A stretch of 38,553 nucleotides of DNA from Roseobacter sp. (GTDB lineage Bacteria > Pseudomonadota > Alphaproteobacteria > Rhodobacterales > Rhodobacteraceae), in NCBI GenBank assembly GCA_024636475.1, contig JAGXHA010000046.1, positions 1-38,553 of the forward strand, given 5' to 3'. The position numbers were made by a program, and so were the translations under genes. Below, one piece after another: positions 26,715 to 35,920 of this stretch. Position 1 is the stretch's first letter, and each line of letters starts with the position of its first letter. The notes under the pieces are model-generated. The model was not told where the DNA came from, made no database searches, and saw only the letters and a list, made by a program, of their open reading frames with translations.

Positions 26715-28874
26715 ATGACCGAACCAGCCATCACACCTGAGCTTATCGCCAGCCACGGCATCAATGCTGACGAATATCAGCGTATTCTCGACATCATCGG
26801 ACGCGAACCCAGCTTTACCGAGCTTGGTATTTTTTCGGCCATGTGGAACGAACACTGCTCGTATAAATCCTCCAAGAAATGGCTGCGCGGTTTGCCGACC
26901 ACCGGCCATCAGGTGATTTGCGGCCCCGGCGAGAACGCAGGCATCGTTGATATAGGCGACGGACAGGCGCTGGTCTTCAAGATGGAAAGCCACAACCACC
27001 CCTCCTATATCGAGCCCTATCAGGGGGCCGCGACTGGCGTTGGCGGCATTTTGCGCGACGTCTTTACCATGGGCGCGCGCCCTATTGCGGCGATGAACAG
27101 CCTCAGCTTTGGCTCTCCCGATCACCACAAGACGCGCCAACTGGTGCACGGTGTGGTCGCGGGCGTGGGCGGCTATGGCAACTGCTTCGGTGTGCCGACC
27201 GTGGGCGGCGAAGTCCGCTTTGATGCGGCCTACAATGGCAACTGCCTTGTGAACGCCTTTGCCGCCGGCCTGGCCGATACGGACAAGATTTTCTATTCTG
27301 CTGCGTCCGGCGTGGGCATGCCTGTGGTCTACCTTGGGGCCAAAACGGGCCGCGACGGCGTTGGTGGCGCGACCATGGCCTCGGCTGAATTCGACGACAC
27401 GATCGAGGACAAGCGCCCGACCGTTCAGGTCGGAGATCCGTTTACAGAAAAGCGCCTCATGGAAGCGACACTTGAGCTGATGGCCACGGGTGCCGTGATC
27501 TCGATTCAGGACATGGGTGCGGCCGGCTTGACCTGCTCCGCCGTGGAAATGGGCGACAAAGGGAACCTGGGCGTCCGTCTGGACCTTGAAAAAGTCCCGA
27601 CCCGTGAAACCGCGATGACCGCCTACGAAATGATGCTGTCAGAATCCCAGGAACGCATGTTGATGGTTCTGCGCCCCGAGCTTGAAGCCGAGGCCAAGGC
27701 CGTCTTCGACAAATGGGACCTCGATTTTGCCATCGTTGGCGAAACAATCGCGGAAGATCGCTTCCTGATCGTGCACAATGGTGAGGTCAAAGCTGACCTG
27801 CCGTTAAAAGCCCTGTCTGGAAATGCACCTGAATATGACCGCCCTTGGGTGGAAACTCCCGCCGCCGAGCCGCTGGCCGATGTGCCAGGTGTCGACCCGA
27901 TTGACGGTTTGCGCGCCCTGCTTGCAAGCCCGAATTATGCTTCCAAAGCATGGGTTTATGAGCAATACGACACGATGGTCATGGGCGACAGCGCCCGCAC
28001 CCCCGGTCTGGGTTCAGGTATCGTGCGGGTGCATGGTACCGACAAGGCGATTGCATTCACTTCCGATGTGACTCCGCGCTATGTGATGGCAAACCCCTTC
28101 GAGGGTGGCAAACAGGCAGTCGCCGAGGCCTATCGCAATCTGATCGCCGTGGGTGCCCTGCCTTTGGCGACGACTGACAACCTCAACTTCGGAAACCCCG
28201 AAAAGCCCGAGATCATGGGCCAGTTCGTCTGTGCCCTCAAGGGGATCGGCGAAGCGGTGACAGCTCTCGATATGCCCATCGTATCGGGCAACGTGTCGTT
28301 GTATAACGAGACCGACGGCAAAGGCATCCTGCCCACGCCGACCATTGGCGCGGTCGGCCTGCTGACGCACACAGACCAGATCATCGGCAAAGACGTCCGC
28401 AGCGGTCATGTGGCGCTGGTGTTGGGCGCAACCAAGGGTCATTTGGGCCAATCAGCCTTGCTGCTTGAGGTCTTCAACCGCCGCGAGGGTGATGCCCCTC
28501 ACGTGGACCTCGCACTTGAAAAAGCCCATGGCGATTTCATCCGCGACAACCGCGCAATGATCAGCGCCTGTACCGATCTGTCTGATGGTGGTTTGGCGCT
28601 GGCAGCGTTTGAGCTGGCAGATCATGCAGGTGTTGGTGTGACTTTGGATGCGGACGACACCCCAACGCTTTTTGGCGAAGATCAGGCGCGCTATTTGATT
28701 GCTTGCAACTTCGACCAAGCCGAAGCGCTGATGATCGCATCCTCAAAGGCTGGCGTGCATCTTGAAAGCGTTGGTAAATTTGGTGGTGATCAGGTCCGTT
28801 TTGGCAAAGATTCCGCGCCCTTGGCCGATCTTTCAGCAACCTATCATGCTGCGTTTGCCGAGACTTTTGCCTAA
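26715..28874 (+). CDS. purL: Phosphoribosylformylglycinamidine synthase subunit PurL
   Basis: A 719-residue ATP-dependent enzyme of purine synthesis that converts FGAR to FGAM, using ammonia from PurQ. This is the small form, which needs separate PurQ and PurS; neither gene is in this window. Key blocks are [14 protein letters not shown] near the N-terminus, the catalytic-site motif [21 protein letters not shown] with His93, [10 protein letters not shown], and [14 protein letters not shown]. The ATG at 26715 follows a G-rich stretch. It is convergent with the VWA gene with 16 bases between the stop codons. Confidence 0.97.
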   Translation: MTEPAITPELIASHGINADEYQRILDIIGREPSFTELGIFSAMWNEHCSYKSSKKWLRGLPTTGHQVICGPGENAGIVDIGDGQALVFKMESHNHPSYIEPYQGAATGVGGILRDVFTMGARPIAAMNSLSFGSPDHHKTRQLVHGVVAGVGGYGNCFGVPTVGGEVRFDAAYNGNCLVNAFAAGLADTDKIFYSAASGVGMPVVYLGAKTGRDGVGGATMASAEFDDTIEDKRPTVQVGDPFTEKRLMEATLELMATGAVISIQDMGAAGLTCSAVEMGDKGNLGVRLDLEKVPTRETAMTAYEMMLSESQERMLMVLRPELEAEAKAVFDKWDLDFAIVGETIAEDRFLIVHNGEVKADLPLKALSGNAPEYDRPWVETPAAEPLADVPGVDPIDGLRALLASPNYASKAWVYEQYDTMVMGDSARTPGLGSGIVRVHGTDKAIAFTSDVTPRYVMANPFEGGKQAVAEAYRNLIAVGALPLATTDNLNFGNPEKPEIMGQFVCALKGIGEAVTALDMPIVSGNVSLYNETDGKGILPTPTIGAVGLLTHTDQIIGKDVRSGHVALVLGATKGHLGQSALLLEVFNRREGDAPHVDLALEKAHGDFIRDNRAMISACTDLSDGGLALAAFELADHAGVGVTLDADDTPTLFGEDQARYLIACNFDQAEALMIASSKAGVHLESVGKFGGDQVRFGKDSAPLADLSATYHAAFAETFA

Positions 28875-28890
28875 GTTAAGATGCGTCGAC

Positions 28891-30147
28891 TTACTCCATT
28901 AGGCCCATAAGCCGTGCTTTCTCGCCCATGTCATCGGGGCGGGAAATCACTTGGGCGAGCTCTTCCAAAGACGCAATGGAATGGCCGGCGCGAAAACTGT
29001 CCACATGAGGCAGCATCGCGCGAATCCCTGCGGCTTTAGGTGCGAATCCGTCCCAGCGGAGCAACGGGTTCAGCCAGATCAACCGCCGTGCCGTCAGATG
29101 AAGCCGCTGCATGTGCCGCGCCAAATCGTCGGGGTTGTCTCGGTCCAGCCCGTCAGTGATCAGCAGCACCACCGCGCCCTGCCCCATGACACGCCGCGAC
29201 CAATCGCGGTTGAACGCCTCGATACAAGACCCGATCCGCGTCCCACCTTCCCAGTCCTGCGCCTGCGCGCCCGCAGCCTTGAGGGCTGCATCGACATCGC
29301 GGGTCGCCAGATGGCGGGTGATATTGGTCAATTGCGTGCCGAAGGTAAAGGCATGGACCTTGGCCCAGCCCGCGCCCTTGGCATTGCTGACCGCGTGCAG
29401 AAAATGCAGCACGGTGCGGGAATATTGGCTCATCGAACCTGAGATATCGCAAAGCACCACCAGATTGGGGTAACGCGGGCGCGGTTTCTTGAGCGAGAGT
29501 CGATGCATCTCGCCCCCCCGCCTGAGGGCCGCACGCATGGTCTTTTGGATATCGATCCGCCCTTGCGGTGAAACCATACTGCGCCGCGAAGGCATGGGTT
29601 TGACAGGCAGCGTCAGCCGCGCCAGCATCCGCTTAGCCTGCGCCATCTCGGCCAGGCTCATCTGTTCGAAATCAAGCGTGCGCAGCCGTTCCTGCGTCGA
29701 CATCGTCAGGCTGGCATCGACCTCGATCAGGGTTTCTTCGGGCTCTTTTTCTTCGCCCTCTTGTTGTTGGGGGGCTTGCGCGCCATCCAACAGCGCTTCG
29801 GCTGCGCGTTTTTCGGCAGCTTGCGCGGGCCGGTCTTCCTGAACACCGCGGATGGCGGGCAGCATCGCAGCCATCATATGTTCAAGATAGCGCGGGTCAC
29901 GCCAATAAAGCCTGAAGAGCTGCGCAAAGACGGTGCGATGTTCCGGGCGGTTCACGAAACAGGCGTGCAGGGTCCAGTAGAAATCGACTTTATCGGTAAA
30001 GCCTGCAGCCTCAACCGCACGTATCGCGTCGATCACGCGCCCCGGCCCGATGGGCAGGCCTGCGCGGCGCAGCGCCCGCGCGAAATGGGTGATGTTACCG
30101 GCGAGTTTCGGATTCTCGGGGAGTTCAAGTTCAGGGAGTGTGACCAT
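28891..30147 (-). CDS. VWA domain protein (CoxE-like), partner of MoxR ATPase
   Basis: A 418-residue cytoplasmic protein. The first 110 residues are a helical domain (NITHFARALRRAGLPIGP) typical of CoxE-like proteins; a charged, glutamate-rich linker covers about 110-145; the C-terminal half is a von Willebrand A domain with the metal-binding motif DISGSM at residues 234-239. It lies downstream of a MoxR AAA+ ATPase on the same strand. In such pairs the ATPase and the VWA protein together act as a chaperone that fits metals or assembles large enzymes; the target here is unknown, and no CO dehydrogenase genes are in the window. Confidence 0.9.
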   Translation of the reverse strand: MVTLPELELPENPKLAGNITHFARALRRAGLPIGPGRVIDAIRAVEAAGFTDKVDFYWTLHACFVNRPEHRTVFAQLFRLYWRDPRYLEHMMAAMLPAIRGVQEDRPAQAAEKRAAEALLDGAQAPQQQEGEEKEPEETLIEVDASLTMSTQERLRTLDFEQMSLAEMAQAKRMLARLTLPVKPMPSRRSMVSPQGRIDIQKTMRAALRRGGEMHRLSLKKPRPRYPNLVVLCDISGSMSQYSRTVLHFLHAVSNAKGAGWAKVHAFTFGTQLTNITRHLATRDVDAALKAAGAQAQDWEGGTRIGSCIEAFNRDWSRRVMGQGAVVLLITDGLDRDNPDDLARHMQRLHLTARRLIWLNPLLRWDGFAPKAAGIRAMLPHVDSFRAGHSIASLEELAQVISRPDDMGEKARLMGLME

Positions 30148-30158
30148 TTTCTTATGTC

Positions 30159-30209
30159 ATGGGGGCTGTCTGCCCCCATACCCCCGAGGATTTATTTCCA
30201 TTTGGAAGA
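30159..30209. repeat. Hairpin plus GAGGAT-type intergenic element
   Basis: ATGGGGGC, loop TGTCT, GCCCCCAT is a perfect 8-pair stem (30159-30179), followed by CCCCCGAGGATTTATTTCC. A related sequence (GAGGATATTTGAGAGCCAG) lies at 33497. Such G/C hairpins followed by CCCCGAGGATATTT-like text are, from memory, scattered between genes in Rhodobacteraceae genomes. It occupies the gap between the MoxR and VWA genes and could act on their shared mRNA. Confidence 0.5.
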
Positions 30210-30219
30210 CGGGTTAGGG

Positions 30220-31131
30220 TCATTTGGACGGATCCAGAGAGGCTTTGGCTTGGTCGAGGATGCGTTTCGCCTCGGAGCCGTGAAGTTTGGCGATGTCGTC
30301 TTGGTATTTCAGGATGGCGCCGAGCGTGTCGGCTATGACCCCGGGGCTAAGCGCAATGACATCGAGGGCGAGCAGGCATTTGGCCCAGTCGATGGTTTCG
30401 GCCACGCCCGGTTTTTTGAACAGATCTTCAGTGCGCAGTTGCTGGACGAAAGCCACGACCTCGCGGCTGAGGGCCTCGGAGGCTTCGGGGGCACGGGCAG
30501 CGAGGATCTCCATTTCGCGGTCGAAATTAGGGTAGTCCACCCAATGGTAGAGGCAGCGGCGTTTGAGCGCATCGTGCACTTCTCGTGTGCGGTTTGAGGT
30601 CAGAATCACGATGGGGGGCTCGGGTGCCTTGATGGTGCCGAGTTCAGGGATGGTCACCTGGAAATCACTGAGCGCTTCGAGCAAGAACGCCTCGAATGGC
30701 GCATCGGTCCGGTCGAGTTCATCAATCAGCAAGATCGGCGCACCGCGACCGTCGGGGCGCATGGCCTCAAGCAGCGGTCGTTCAATGAGAAAGTCATCGC
30801 TGAACAGGTCCGCCGTCAACGACTTGCGGTCGGCCGTGCCAGAGGCTTCGGCAGTGCGGATCGCAACCATCTGGGCGGGGAAGTTCCACTCGTAAACCGC
30901 CGAGGACGCATCCAGCCCTTCGTAGCATTGCAGACGGATCAACTTGCGGTTCAGCCCTGCAGCGAGCGCCTTGGCAATTTCGGTCTTGCCGACGCCAGCC
31001 TCGCCTTCCAGGAACAACGGACGGCCCAACGTCAGACTTAGAAAAACCACCGTTCCCAATGCGCGGCCGCAGATATAGCCTTGCCCTTCCAGCATCGTTT
31101 GCACGGCATCAATGGACGGTAGATCTTTCAT
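30220..31131 (-). CDS. MoxR family AAA+ ATPase
   Basis: A 303-residue AAA+ ATPase. Walker A is GEAGVGKT (residues 43-50), Walker B is ILLIDELD (133-140), sensor 1 is the Asn in TSN (178-180), and an arginine-rich segment RTREVHDALKRRCLYHW follows. The start ATG at 31131 is preceded by GGGGAGAAG; the frame runs 49 codons further upstream, but that stretch does not look like the family. It is transcribed together with the downstream VWA gene, with a 72-base gap holding a hairpin. Likely role is ATP-driven assembly or maturation of a partner enzyme that is not known here. Confidence 0.94.
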   Translation of the reverse strand: MKDLPSIDAVQTMLEGQGYICGRALGTVVFLSLTLGRPLFLEGEAGVGKTEIAKALAAGLNRKLIRLQCYEGLDASSAVYEWNFPAQMVAIRTAEASGTADRKSLTADLFSDDFLIERPLLEAMRPDGRGAPILLIDELDRTDAPFEAFLLEALSDFQVTIPELGTIKAPEPPIVILTSNRTREVHDALKRRCLYHWVDYPNFDREMEILAARAPEASEALSREVVAFVQQLRTEDLFKKPGVAETIDWAKCLLALDVIALSPGVIADTLGAILKYQDDIAKLHGSEAKRILDQAKASLDPSK

Positions 31132-31278
31132 GGTCTTCTCCCCTGCACGCCCCAAAGGTGCATCCTGATCCCTTGCGGTCAAGGGCCAAGGCCCAATGAA
31201 GTCAAAACCAGACTTTATTTCGCAAACCCTTTTCGACGACCGGTGTCTCTTCCCGCGACACCAGCGCCCAAAATCCAC

Positions 31279-31292
31279 TATGAATTTTCATA
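31279..31292. promoter_or_regulatory. Inverted repeat in divergent gap
   Basis: TATGAA-TT-TTCATA has perfect six-base arms. It lies midway in the 236-base gap between the moxR-like gene and the divergent hydrolase-fold gene, in an AT-rich stretch that should hold both promoters. It may be an operator. No regulator gene is adjacent. Confidence 0.3.
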
Positions 31293-31367
31293 TTTTTGCC
31301 GCAATGCAAGGATAGCTTTAGTTAATAGCGCATGGAAAATGGGCAAAAATCTATTGAGGACATAACC

Positions 31368-32390
31368 ATGATCGATGCACCCTTCACGATCGACTCATCG
31401 TTGGCCGACTTGCAAACAGACGACTGGCTGCAAGCCGTTTCGGAAGTCGTCGAGGGAGACGGATTTTTTCAGACGTTGGGCGAAAAGCACCACGCATTTT
31501 CCATCAAGCGCAACAAGACTTTATTGGTCACCTTCGAAACGATCAACGGCATGCGCGCCCTTTCGGAGAAATCGCAGCCCCTGGGTTGGGAGATGGTGCG
31601 CAACAACGACTGGTCACATCTTTGTGTCGCCAGCCAAGGCGACACTTGGTTTCGCGATCCGGCAGTCTATGCCTGTTTCGATCAATTGATTGACGACGGA
31701 TTTTTTGACGCATTTGAAACGGTTCTCTTCTACGGTGCCGGTCCGGCAGGCTATGCAGCGGCGGCCTATTCTGTGGCATCGCCCGGCGCACAGGTTGTTG
31801 TCATTCAGCCCCAAGCAACGCTGGATCCCCGGGTCACTGAATGGGATGACCGCTTTGTCGAAATGCGGCGGACGGACTTCACATCCCGCTTTGGCTACGC
31901 CCCTGATATGTTGGATGCGGCCAATGAGGCCTTTGTGGTTTACGACCCAAAAGTCGTGTTGGACGCAATGCACGCCAGTCTTTTCACACGGCCAAATGTG
32001 ACCAAACTGCGCATGCCGCACATGGGGGTCGCGCTGCAAAGCACTTTGCTGTCTCTGGATCAGCTTGAGTCCCTGCTTTTGCTCGCGGCAGACGGCGAAC
32101 TCAACACGCTGAGCTTTGCCAAGCTATATCGTGCGCGCCGCGACCACCGCAGCTATCTGCAAACCCTTTTGGTGGTGCTTGATGCCGACGACCGCAAGTT
32201 GTTGATGCTGAAGCTTTGCAATTTTGTGACCGACCGCATGCCAGCACCGCGCTTTGTCCGCAAAAGACGACTTCTGATTTCTGAATTGCAGATGCTTGAA
32301 GAGCATGATGCCGAACAGCCCGTGGCAGAAGATGATGCACCCGAGGCCGAGCAAGCCGCAAAGGACACGGCAAACAAAACCGCCCCCTAG
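31368..32390 (+). CDS. Hydrolase-fold protein of roseobacters (often labelled PAPS reductase)
   Basis: A 340-residue protein. The stretch VLFYGAGPAGYAAAAYSV (119-136) followed by VVIQPQATLDPR looks like the strand-elbow-helix of an alpha/beta hydrolase, but the elbow residue expected to be Ser is replaced (GAGPAG), so ordinary esterase activity is doubtful. Similar roseobacter proteins, with GDTWFRDPAVYACFDQLIDDGFF-like blocks, are from memory often annotated as phosphoadenosine phosphosulfate reductase; I see no PAPS-reductase signature such as the C-terminal ECG-HG motif and think that name is wrong. The last 30 residues are acidic and repetitive. The ATG at 31368 is chosen for GAGGA seven bases upstream. 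Function unknown. Confidence 0.75.
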   Translation: MIDAPFTIDSSLADLQTDDWLQAVSEVVEGDGFFQTLGEKHHAFSIKRNKTLLVTFETINGMRALSEKSQPLGWEMVRNNDWSHLCVASQGDTWFRDPAVYACFDQLIDDGFFDAFETVLFYGAGPAGYAAAAYSVASPGAQVVVIQPQATLDPRVTEWDDRFVEMRRTDFTSRFGYAPDMLDAANEAFVVYDPKVVLDAMHASLFTRPNVTKLRMPHMGVALQSTLLSLDQLESLLLLAADGELNTLSFAKLYRARRDHRSYLQTLLVVLDADDRKLLMLKLCNFVTDRMPAPRFVRKRRLLISELQMLEEHDAEQPVAEDDAPEAEQAAKDTANKTAP

Positions 32391-32423
32391 CGCAGATAAA
32401 GGGCCTGTGCTAGCAGCTTTGCT

Positions 32424-33464
32424 ATGACACAAACACTGACGCTTCGACGCCCCGATGATTGGCACCTGCACCTGCGTGACGGCGATATGCTGCGCGCGGT
32501 TCTGCCACATACAGCAGCCCATTTCGCGCGTGCGATCATCATGCCAAATCTTGTGCCACCTGTCGTTCGGGGGGCAGATGCCGCGGCCTACCGTGACAGG
32601 ATTTTGGCAGCCCTGCCCGAGGGTTCAGATTTCACGCCGCTGATGACGCTGTACTTGACCGAAGATACAGAACCCGACGATGTGGCCGCAGCACATGCAA
32701 GCGGATTGATCACAGCCGTGAAGCTTTACCCCGCTGGTGCCACGACGAACTCTGCCAGCGGTGTTTCGAATTTCGACAAGGTCGCGCCTGTACTGGACAG
32801 AATGGCGGACATCGGCTTGCCCTTGTGTACCCACGGCGAAGTTACCGACCCTGAGGTTGATATATTTGACCGCGAAGCTGTCTTTATCGACCGCGTGATG
32901 GACCCACTGCGCAAGCGCCATGCGGGGCTCAAGGTCGTGATGGAGCATATTACGACGTCAGATGCAGTCGCGTATGTCCGCTCTGCCGGTGCAAACCTTG
33001 GGGCGACGATCACAACGCATCATCTGGTGATCAACCGCAACCATATCTTGGCTGGTGGCATCAAGCCGCATTACTATTGCCTGCCTGTCGCCAAACGCGA
33101 AACCCACCGACTGGCACTGCGCGCAGCGGCCACAAGCGGAGACGCGCGTTTCTTTCTGGGCACAGATTCGGCACCACATACGGATGCCAACAAGCTGCTG
33201 CCCTGTGGCTGCGCAGGCTGCTTTACAGCGCCCAACACCATGTCGATCCTTGCCGAAATCTTCGAGCAAGATGGCGCATTAAAGCACCTTGAAGCGTTTA
33301 CATCGCTGAATGGGCCAGCGTTTTATGGTCTGCCCGTAAATGAAGATACACTTACCCTGACCCGAACTTCTGCTGCCTACCCGGACCATATCGACACTCC
33401 CGAGGGTCCGGTTACGGTTTTTGATCCGATGATGCCCCTGAACTGGAGCGTTTCACGAGATTGA
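32424..33464 (+). CDS. pyrC: Dihydroorotase (class II)
   Basis: A 346-residue zinc amidohydrolase that cyclises carbamoyl-aspartate in pyrimidine synthesis. The N-terminal motif [15 protein letters not shown] has zinc ligands His14 and His16; the carboxylated bridging lysine is Lys100 in [14 protein letters not shown]; further zinc histidines are in CTHGEV and in the [10 protein letters not shown] region, and the catalytic Asp is in GTDSAPH. It is the E. coli-like class II type. It is followed after 85 bases by pyrE, so both steps before OMP are encoded together. Confidence 0.97.
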   Translation: MTQTLTLRRPDDWHLHLRDGDMLRAVLPHTAAHFARAIIMPNLVPPVVRGADAAAYRDRILAALPEGSDFTPLMTLYLTEDTEPDDVAAAHASGLITAVKLYPAGATTNSASGVSNFDKVAPVLDRMADIGLPLCTHGEVTDPEVDIFDREAVFIDRVMDPLRKRHAGLKVVMEHITTSDAVAYVRSAGANLGATITTHHLVINRNHILAGGIKPHYYCLPVAKRETHRLALRAAATSGDARFFLGTDSAPHTDANKLLPCGCAGCFTAPNTMSILAEIFEQDGALKHLEAFTSLNGPAFYGLPVNEDTLTLTRTSAAYPDHIDTPEGPVTVFDPMMPLNWSVSRD

Positions 33465-33496
33465 TCCGGTCGTGGCATAGACTTTATGCCTTCGGC

Positions 33497-33520
33497 GAGG
33501 ATATTTGAGAGCCAGAGAAG
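33497..33520. repeat. Second GAGGAT-type intergenic element
   Basis: GAGGATATTTGAGAGCCAGAGAAG lies in the pyrC-pyrE gap, after a small GCC-TTC-GGC hairpin. It shares GAGGAT and the following A/T stretch with the element at 30159-30209 and ends in the same purine-rich style. It may be a dispersed intergenic repeat of this lineage. Confidence 0.4.
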
Positions 33521-33549
33521 CCAAAGCACACCCAAAAGGACGACAGCTC

Positions 33550-34230
33550 ATGATTCCGACCAGCTATCCCGATTCATCTGAAATGGCGCGCCTGACCGCG
33601 CGGATGCTGCTTGAAATCAAGGCCGTGCATTTCAATGCCGCCGAGCCGTTCACCTTGGCCTCTGGCCTGCCAAGCCCGACCTATATCGATTGTCGCAAGC
33701 TGATCAGCTATCCCCGCATCCGGGCAACCTTGATGGATTTCCTGACCGTCACGGTCATGCGCGAAGCCGGGTTCGAGGCCTTTGACAATATCGCCGGTGG
33801 CGAAACCGCTGGCATTCCGTTTGCCGCGCTGGTGGCCGAACGTATGGCACTGCCGATGACCTATGTGCGCAAGAAGCCCAAGGGTTATGGCCGCAATGCG
33901 CGGATCGAGGGCGAGATGACACCCGGACAGCGGGTTTTGCTGGTCGAGGATCTGACCACGGATGGCGGATCGAAGATCAGTTTCGTGGACGCGATTCGCG
34001 AAACGGGAGCGACCTGCGCGCATACGGCGGTAATTTTCTATTACGGAATTTTTCCACAAACCGAAAAGACGCTGGGCGACCATGGGGTTAGACTGCATTC
34101 GCTGTGCACATGGTGGGACGTTTTGGCCGAAGCCAAGGCGCAAAAGGCGTTTGATGAGGCCACTCTGGCCGATGTCGAAGCCTTTCTGAACGCCCCAAAA
34201 GAATGGCAGGACGCGCGGAAAAAATCCTAA
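33550..34230 (+). CDS. pyrE: Orotate phosphoribosyltransferase
   Basis: A 226-residue enzyme that adds phosphoribose from PRPP to orotate, giving OMP. The PRPP-binding motif is [14 protein letters not shown] (about residues 129-142), and the flexible-loop lysines are in [11 protein letters not shown]. The ATG at 33550 follows AAAAGGA; the frame extends 15 codons upstream without family similarity. A hairpin follows the stop. Confidence 0.96.
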   Translation: MIPTSYPDSSEMARLTARMLLEIKAVHFNAAEPFTLASGLPSPTYIDCRKLISYPRIRATLMDFLTVTVMREAGFEAFDNIAGGETAGIPFAALVAERMALPMTYVRKKPKGYGRNARIEGEMTPGQRVLLVEDLTTDGGSKISFVDAIRETGATCAHTAVIFYYGIFPQTEKTLGDHGVRLHSLCTWWDVLAEAKAQKAFDEATLADVEAFLNAPKEWQDARKKS

Positions 34231-34231
34231 A

Positions 34232-34252
34232 TCCACCACATGATCTGGTGGA
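34232..34252 (+). terminator. Weak terminator-like hairpin after pyrE
   Basis: TCCACCA, loop CATGATC, TGGTGGA forms a 7-pair stem directly after the pyrE stop. A T-run (ATTTTTC) comes only about ten bases later, so it is a weak or imperfect intrinsic terminator. Confidence 0.5.
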
Positions 34253-34300
34253 ACCCCTGTCATTTTTCGCAAAATGCTGTAAGGGTTCAGTCGTTCAGGG

Positions 34301-34320
34301 TTATCCACAAGTTATACAAT
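34301..34320 (+). promoter_or_regulatory. DnaA box upstream of dnaB
   Basis: TTATCCACA (34301-34309) is an exact match to the high-affinity DnaA box TTATNCACA. A weaker copy, TTATACAAT (34312-34320, seven of nine), follows after two bases and could double as a -10 region. They lie 68-87 bases before the dnaB start, so DnaA probably regulates transcription of the replicative helicase. A single box does not make an origin. Confidence 0.65.
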
Positions 34321-34387
34321 TTGCAGGTGCCCTGCCGCCTCGGCTAAGTCAAAGTTCGCGGCAAGAATAATTGGGGTTTGAGGGTAC

Positions 34388-35884
34388 ATGAACGAGATTT
34401 CCAGCATCAACGCCAACGACCTGACGGTTCAGGCGCCAGAGACAATGCCCCATTCCATCGAGGCCGAACAACAGCTTCTGGGCGCGATCCTGACCAATAA
34501 CGACATCTACGACCGTGTCGCGTCCATCATTGGCCCCAAGCATTTCTATGATCCCGTTCATGCCCGCATTTTCGAGATCGCAAGCGCGCGTATCGCCAAG
34601 AACAACCTTGCCTCACCGGTCACGCTCAAGGCGTTTATGGAGGATGACGAAGGCCTGAAGGAACTGGGCGGCCCTGCCTATCTGGTCCGCCTTGCCGGTG
34701 CTGCGATCAGTGCCTTTGCCGTGCGCGATTATGCCCAGATGATCTATGATCTGGCGATCCGCCGCGATCTGATCCAACTGGGGCGGGATATCTCGGCCAA
34801 GGCCGCGCAGGTTGATGTCATGTCGGAACCGCGTGAACAGATCGTCGAGGCCGAACAGCAACTTTATAAGTTGGCAGAACAAGGCCAGACCGAAAGCGGG
34901 TTTCAGAGTTTTCTCAAGGCCGTGACCGATGCCGTAAACGTTGCCAACGCCGCCTATCAGCGCGATGGTGGCTTGTCAGGTGTCTCTACCGGTTTGATTG
35001 ATATGGATAAAAAGCTGGGCGGCCTTCACCGCTCCGACCTTTTGATCCTTGCTGGTCGCCCGTCCATGGGGAAGACATCGCTGGCCACCAACATCGCCTT
35101 CAACGTTGCCAAGACCTACCGCCGCGGCACCTTGCACGACGGCACGGAGGGCGCTGTTGACGGCGGCGTGGTGGGGTTTTTCAGCCTTGAGATGAGCGCC
35201 GAGCAGCTTGCCGCCCGGATTCTGTCGGAAGCCGCCGAAATCCCAAGCCAACAGATCCGCTCGGGTGACATGACCGAAACCGAATTTCGCCGCTTCGTTG
35301 ATGCGGCCAAGGCGCTGGAAGCCTGCCCGCTTTACATCGACGACACGCCTGCCCTACCGATCAGCCAGTTGGCGGCCCGCGCACGGCGTCTGAAGCGGAC
35401 ACATGGTTTGGATGTTTTGATCATCGACTATTTGCAGCTGGTGCGTGGCACCGGCAAGAACGAGAACCGAGTGAACGAAATCTCGGAAATCACCATGGGC
35501 CTAAAGGCTATCGCCAAAGAGCTGGATATTCCCGTGATCGCCCTGTCGCAGCTTTCGCGTCAGGTGGAAAACCGCGAAGACAAGCGCCCGCAACTGTCGG
35601 ACCTGCGCGAATCCGGCTCGATCGAACAGGACGCAGACGTTGTGATGTTCGTCTTCCGCGAGGAATATTATAAAGAGCGTGAAAAACCCGGCGACCATGA
35701 GTTGGACAAGATGGCGCTGTGGCAAGAAGAGATGGAGCGGCTGCATGGCCGCGCCGAAGTTGTCATCGGCAAGCAGCGTCACGGGCCGATTGGTACCGTC
35801 GATCTAAGCTTTGAGGGGCGCTATACCCGCTTTGGTAATCTTGTGAAGCCTTGGCAAAAGGACAGTGACGATCAGGAATTCTAG
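34388..35884 (+). CDS. dnaB: Replicative DNA helicase DnaB
   Basis: A 498-residue hexameric helicase that unwinds DNA at the replication fork and recruits primase. The N-terminal helical domain covers about 20-175; the RecA-like domain has Walker A GRPSMGKTS (223-231), the H1a-like FFSLEMSAEQL, Walker B LDVLIIDYLQL (from 341) and the DnaB H4 motif region LSQLSRQVENREDKRPQLSDLRESG. No intein is present in the P-loop, a common insertion site. The start follows GAGGG. A DnaA box lies in its promoter region. Confidence 0.98.
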   Translation: MNEISSINANDLTVQAPETMPHSIEAEQQLLGAILTNNDIYDRVASIIGPKHFYDPVHARIFEIASARIAKNNLASPVTLKAFMEDDEGLKELGGPAYLVRLAGAAISAFAVRDYAQMIYDLAIRRDLIQLGRDISAKAAQVDVMSEPREQIVEAEQQLYKLAEQGQTESGFQSFLKAVTDAVNVANAAYQRDGGLSGVSTGLIDMDKKLGGLHRSDLLILAGRPSMGKTSLATNIAFNVAKTYRRGTLHDGTEGAVDGGVVGFFSLEMSAEQLAARILSEAAEIPSQQIRSGDMTETEFRRFVDAAKALEACPLYIDDTPALPISQLAARARRLKRTHGLDVLIIDYLQLVRGTGKNENRVNEISEITMGLKAIAKELDIPVIALSQLSRQVENREDKRPQLSDLRESGSIEQDADVVMFVFREEYYKEREKPGDHELDKMALWQEEMERLHGRAEVVIGKQRHGPIGTVDLSFEGRYTRFGNLVKPWQKDSDDQEF

Positions 35885-35890
35885 CAGAGT

Positions 35891-35912
35891 GCCGGAGGAC
35901 CAATCCTCCGGC
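35891..35912. terminator. Terminator-like hairpin between convergent genes
   Basis: GCCGGAGG, loop ACCAAT, CCTCCGGC is a perfect 8-pair stem in the 36-base gap between the dnaB and hydrolase stop codons. It can fold in RNA from either strand. No T-run follows on either side, so it may be a bidirectional or processed end. Confidence 0.55.
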
Positions 35913-35920
35913 GCAGCTGT

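Noticed and set aside
34284..34299. GTTCAGTCGTTC before dnaB as an SOS box
   Set aside because: The alphaproteobacterial SOS box needs seven bases between the GTTC repeats; here there are four.
34301..34387. Replication origin next to dnaB
   Set aside because: Only one perfect and one weak DnaA box are seen, with no AT-rich unwinding region or further box cluster.
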